From Symsagittifera roscoffensis (lineage: Eukaryota > Xenacoelomorpha > Acoela > Convolutidae), in the NCBI RefSeq assembly GCF_963678635.1, contig NC_087063.1:83251574-83315573 (forward strand): a stretch of 64,000 bases of DNA, written 5' to 3'. The position numbers were made by a program, and so were the translations under genes. This document shows positions 61,036 through 64,000 of the stretch, piece by piece; position 1 is the stretch's first letter; each line of letters begins with the position of its first letter. The notes under the pieces were generated by a model. That model worked only from the letters and a program-made list of their open reading frames with translations, searched no databases and was not told the origin of the DNA.

Positions 61036-64000
61036 ACGGCAGATCGATTTTGGAAATCCATGCCTGCGGCGCTAAAGAGGCCTACGCTCGATGAATTGTA
61101 CAGACGCTTGAGGGACCTGGACTACACCCAAGTGAATGAGAGGATGGCAGTGATGTTGAACGTCATCCTGCAGTAGGAGGAGCAAGGTGAAGGCAGGGAG
61201 TCCGCGACAGAAGGACAACACTGACGCGCGACAGAAGGGAGTCCGCGACAGAGCAACAACACTGAGTACGGCGCGGGAGAGTTCCTATTAACGACCAGAC
61301 CACCGACAAGATCCGCGGGCCAATCCACGAGCAAGCCACCTTCTATGATGCGAGCACAGCAAACGGAGGAGACGTATCCTGACCTCAGTAACCTGAAGAG
61401 GGAACTTGAGAGGGCGCAGAGGGAGAAGAATAAAGCGAATCTTGACCTGGATAGCGCGAAACTCGAGAGGGATCAAGCGAATCTGGAGAGAGACCAAGCG
61501 ATCCTTGAGAGGGATCAGGCGCGGCGTGACCTTGATATGTTGAAAGCAGAGTACCAGCAAGAACAAAGGATGCGAGAGAACGAGGCGAACTGCGAGCAGT
61601 TGAAGTCGGAACTTGAAAAGATCCAGCGGCGTCAACGAGAGTTCGACAGGCAAAAGGAAAAGGGGACCAGGACTACGGCGCGAGCTGCTGCAGGCTCAAG
61701 GCGGGAGTCACGTATGGAGGTGGATGAGGCTCCCAGGTCAAAGGGACGATTCAACTTAGACCACGCGGCTCAAGAGCACATAAACGAGGGACTGGAAGTG
61801 TGGATACCAACCGAATCAGCGTCCTCCCTGCGTGGTTTGGAGACAAAACCGATACGCCCGCTGATGGACGTGGCACTGCCGGGATATACCCCGAGCTCAA
61901 CCCCGAGAAGCAGCCAGATGATTGGGGGCTCGTCGCGTCTCAAGGAATTAAATGAGAGGCTACAGCTGAGAAATCTTGAAAATCCAACAAGAGTGGAGCT
62001 ACCCCCGACTTGGAGGGAGCAACCGGTCAGGAATGTGGTGATCGCAAGCAGTAAGAAGAACACGGATGGCAGATATCACAGCCACAACCGCATGGATTGG
62101 AACGCGGCACAGCGGGCGAGAAGAGATTGTTTCCATGACGCATCTTGGGCTGAATACTATACACAGCCACGAATACCGGAGTGTGCAGTTCACTTGATTA
62201 TAGGGGACAGCCTGGTACGGGTGCTGACCCGGATCCAGTCGCACTGGCAGACTGGAGTCTTGAGTTTCGCTGGAGCCGCAACGTCGCAGATGTTGGCATC
62301 ACTCGAGATGCTAGGGATGGCAAGAATGTATACATTGACTCTAATGATGAGGACCAATGACGTGTCCAGAGGTGAGTCAAGAAAAGTGATGACGCTATGT
62401 GATAAAATGAGCTGCATTCTGGAGGAGTTGCGGATTCAGGTGGATCCCGCCATACTCACGATTTGCACCATTCCTGATAACATAAAGGCCGATCAACATG
62501 CGATGGAAATGAATGAGAAAGTGCGGAACCTGAACGAAATAATCAGGCAGATACATCAGAGGAGTGTCCTTCCCCTCAGATTGCTGGACGTAGACGACCA
62601 CATGGAGCGATCCTTCCCGGAGGATGCATCTTCAGACGGAATCCATTTCGACAGACCTAGGGGTGTGGAGTGGTTGAACAACGTTTTCCAGAGGCACATA
62701 AGTGCGCTGGAGGCAGACCTGCTTGAAACGGCCCAATTCACATTCGGTCCACCCCCAAATCCCCCTTTCCTTGCCACAAGACACCTCTTCAGTCGCCTGG
62801 GAGCGAGAGTCGACTCAAGAGACAGCTCGAGGAACAGCCAGACTAGATTACCGGGTTCCACGCCGATGGAAGCCGAGGAAGCAGAGTCATCGACGCCCCA
62901 AAGTTCAGTGGTATCCTCAGTGGTGGTGGTAGATAACAAGAAAGTGGAGAGACCAGCGGAGACAAGCCGAACACGATATCTGGAGAAAATAAAGAAGTTG
63001 TACCTGGAGGATCTGGAGTGTAGACAGGAGTTGGCGGAGGCCCTGGGGCTCAAGCACGTGTCACACGAGGATTTGAGCCGACACCATTGCGTGGGTTGGT
63101 TAAAGGCCCACGAAACGCATTTCTCGAGAGCAAGAATGATAGAGACGGCTGATCTGACTGGAATCTCCATGAAATCAGTCATGGGACCGATCAATTACAG
63201 ACCTCTCAAGTTGCTGGGGAGTCCGGGACTCGTAGTGGAGCCCCCAAGCACCAAACAAGTACTGCCAGAGTCATATTGGCAACTCCCGCGCAGTTGAGGG
63301 TGGTAGATAAGCTACTGGAACCGAAAGAGATGGAACTACCAGACGCTGCTTACGAGGGTGCGAAATTGGCAGACGACCCAAGATATGGAAAAACCTACGG
63401 GAGTGCCCAATTGGCCAAGACACTGGCAGTATACGATAGAGCGGATCCAGCGGCCGCAAGGGTGATCATCGTGGCGGGATCGGATATCGAGGTAACGTCT
63501 CCCAAGTTGTTCTGGCCGGAAACTCTGGTATACTCGCTGCCAGATGCAGAGTTGAACCAGATGTTGACCCTGGTGGTAGCGATGAAGTCAGAGATGCCTT
63601 GTGAACCAGAGGTACTGCTGCTCGCAGTGATGAACGATCACCTGCATGCGGCTGGACTTCTAGAGCAGTTGAAAGGCGATGAGCCTATGCCAAAAAAATT
63701 TGGGAGGCTATCCAGACGTTGTTTGCCGCGATGAACGAGGTGCAAGAAAATGTCAGTTCTCGATTTGTACCTAAGACGAGAGTGGTATTTACGACGTCCC
63801 CTGGATACTCGAGCATGACTCCTGCTCTGCAGTTTGTGTATGCTATTTTGGTCCTGATAGCCGAAGGGAACGCATGGCGGATTCTGATGGCAGCTCCCAA
63901 TCGGGAGCTGGAACCCATGAACTTGAGACTTCGGAAGTCAGAACTGGCAGCGGCGTGGGCGGACGTGTCCCACGCATTGAGGGGATTCTATGAATTGGCA
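61036..64000 (+). pseudogene. ORF3 of element C, longest copy, broken and running off the window
   Basis: The ATG of the other units is ACG here (61,036-61,038). The shared TAG at 61,174-61,176 and an 80-bp loss near 61,215-61,258 follow. From 61,345 a 650-codon frame carries the coiled coil and SGNH hydrolase: GDS, AGAA, a changed block III (RTND instead of GTND) and DGIH. A frameshift near 63,260 moves to a second frame (TPAQLRVVDKLLEP, IVAGSDIE, VMNDHLHA), and another near 63,690 to a third, which is still open and conserved at the window end (SPGYSSMTPALQFVY, APNREL). The protein is much closer to B than to A. Confidence 0.83.

Larger units (their letters stand above)
56168..62204 (+). 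repeat. About 2.04-kb unit repeated three times in element C
   Basis: The unit runs from within the macro domain (GAGGAATGG at 56,168, 58,205 and 60,244) through the spacer to just before the GDS motif of ORF3. Spacings are 2,037 and 2,039 bp. The third unit has lost about 80 bp near 61,215-61,258 and alone continues into the SGNH domain and beyond. Each join fuses ORF3 to the back half of the macro domain. Small differences, mainly in G runs, separate the units. Confidence 0.92.

Noticed and set aside
56973-61176. Recurring in-frame TAG/TGA stops as a sign of an altered genetic code
   Set aside because: The shared TAG in C was copied by the tandem duplication, and other stops fall at unrelated codons (Arg, Glu, Trp, Leu); ordinary decay is enough.

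Overview
The window looks like repeat-rich, gene-poor DNA from an animal, probably an invertebrate. It is built almost entirely of retroelements, and I found no host gene, tRNA or rRNA, so the taxon cannot be fixed. Coding parts have balanced base composition, while the non-coding flanks are rich in A+T.

Three copies of one kind of very large Ty3/gypsy-like element dominate. Element A (plus strand, about 660-28,300) has a leader, gag, and a pol encoding zinc knuckles, protease, RT, RNase H and integrase. Its pol ends in an extra domain that resembles a macro (ADP-ribose-binding) domain. A short spacer with a good 3' splice site follows, then ORF3, a giant reading frame (about 8.9 kb) in the env position. 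ORF3 carries a coiled coil, an SGNH/GDSL hydrolase domain with all catalytic blocks, a second domain that may be a decayed SGNH fold, and about 1,900 residues I do not recognise. Element B (minus strand, 45,597-28,997) is a diverged relative with the same layout and lies tail to tail with A. Its pol has lost the RT core by an in-frame deletion. Element C (plus strand, about 54,403 to the window end) is a rearranged relative of B that starts inside integrase and continues past the window.

Between B and C lie two CR1/jockey-like LINEs. One (about 48,106-52,060) has a nearly complete endonuclease-RT ORF2. The other (about 52,364-54,402) has two 246-bp 5' monomers, a PHD-finger ORF1 and an endonuclease fragment that runs directly into element C sequence.

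The elements are full of head-to-tail partial duplications: 5,432 bp (gag to RT of A), 1,274 bp (RNase H region of A), about 2,038 bp (macro domain to ORF3 of C, twice) and a repeated LINE-gypsy join. All main ORFs except the A gag, and the B gag and pol proteins, are broken by stops or frameshifts. Recognisable LTRs were not found for A or B by eye.

Read together, gag would form the particle, and pol (probably by passing one in-frame stop in A) would give the replication enzymes with the macro domain at the C-terminus. ORF3 would come from a spliced mRNA, as env does in retroviruses. The functions of the macro domain, SGNH domain and the rest of ORF3 in such an element are open.
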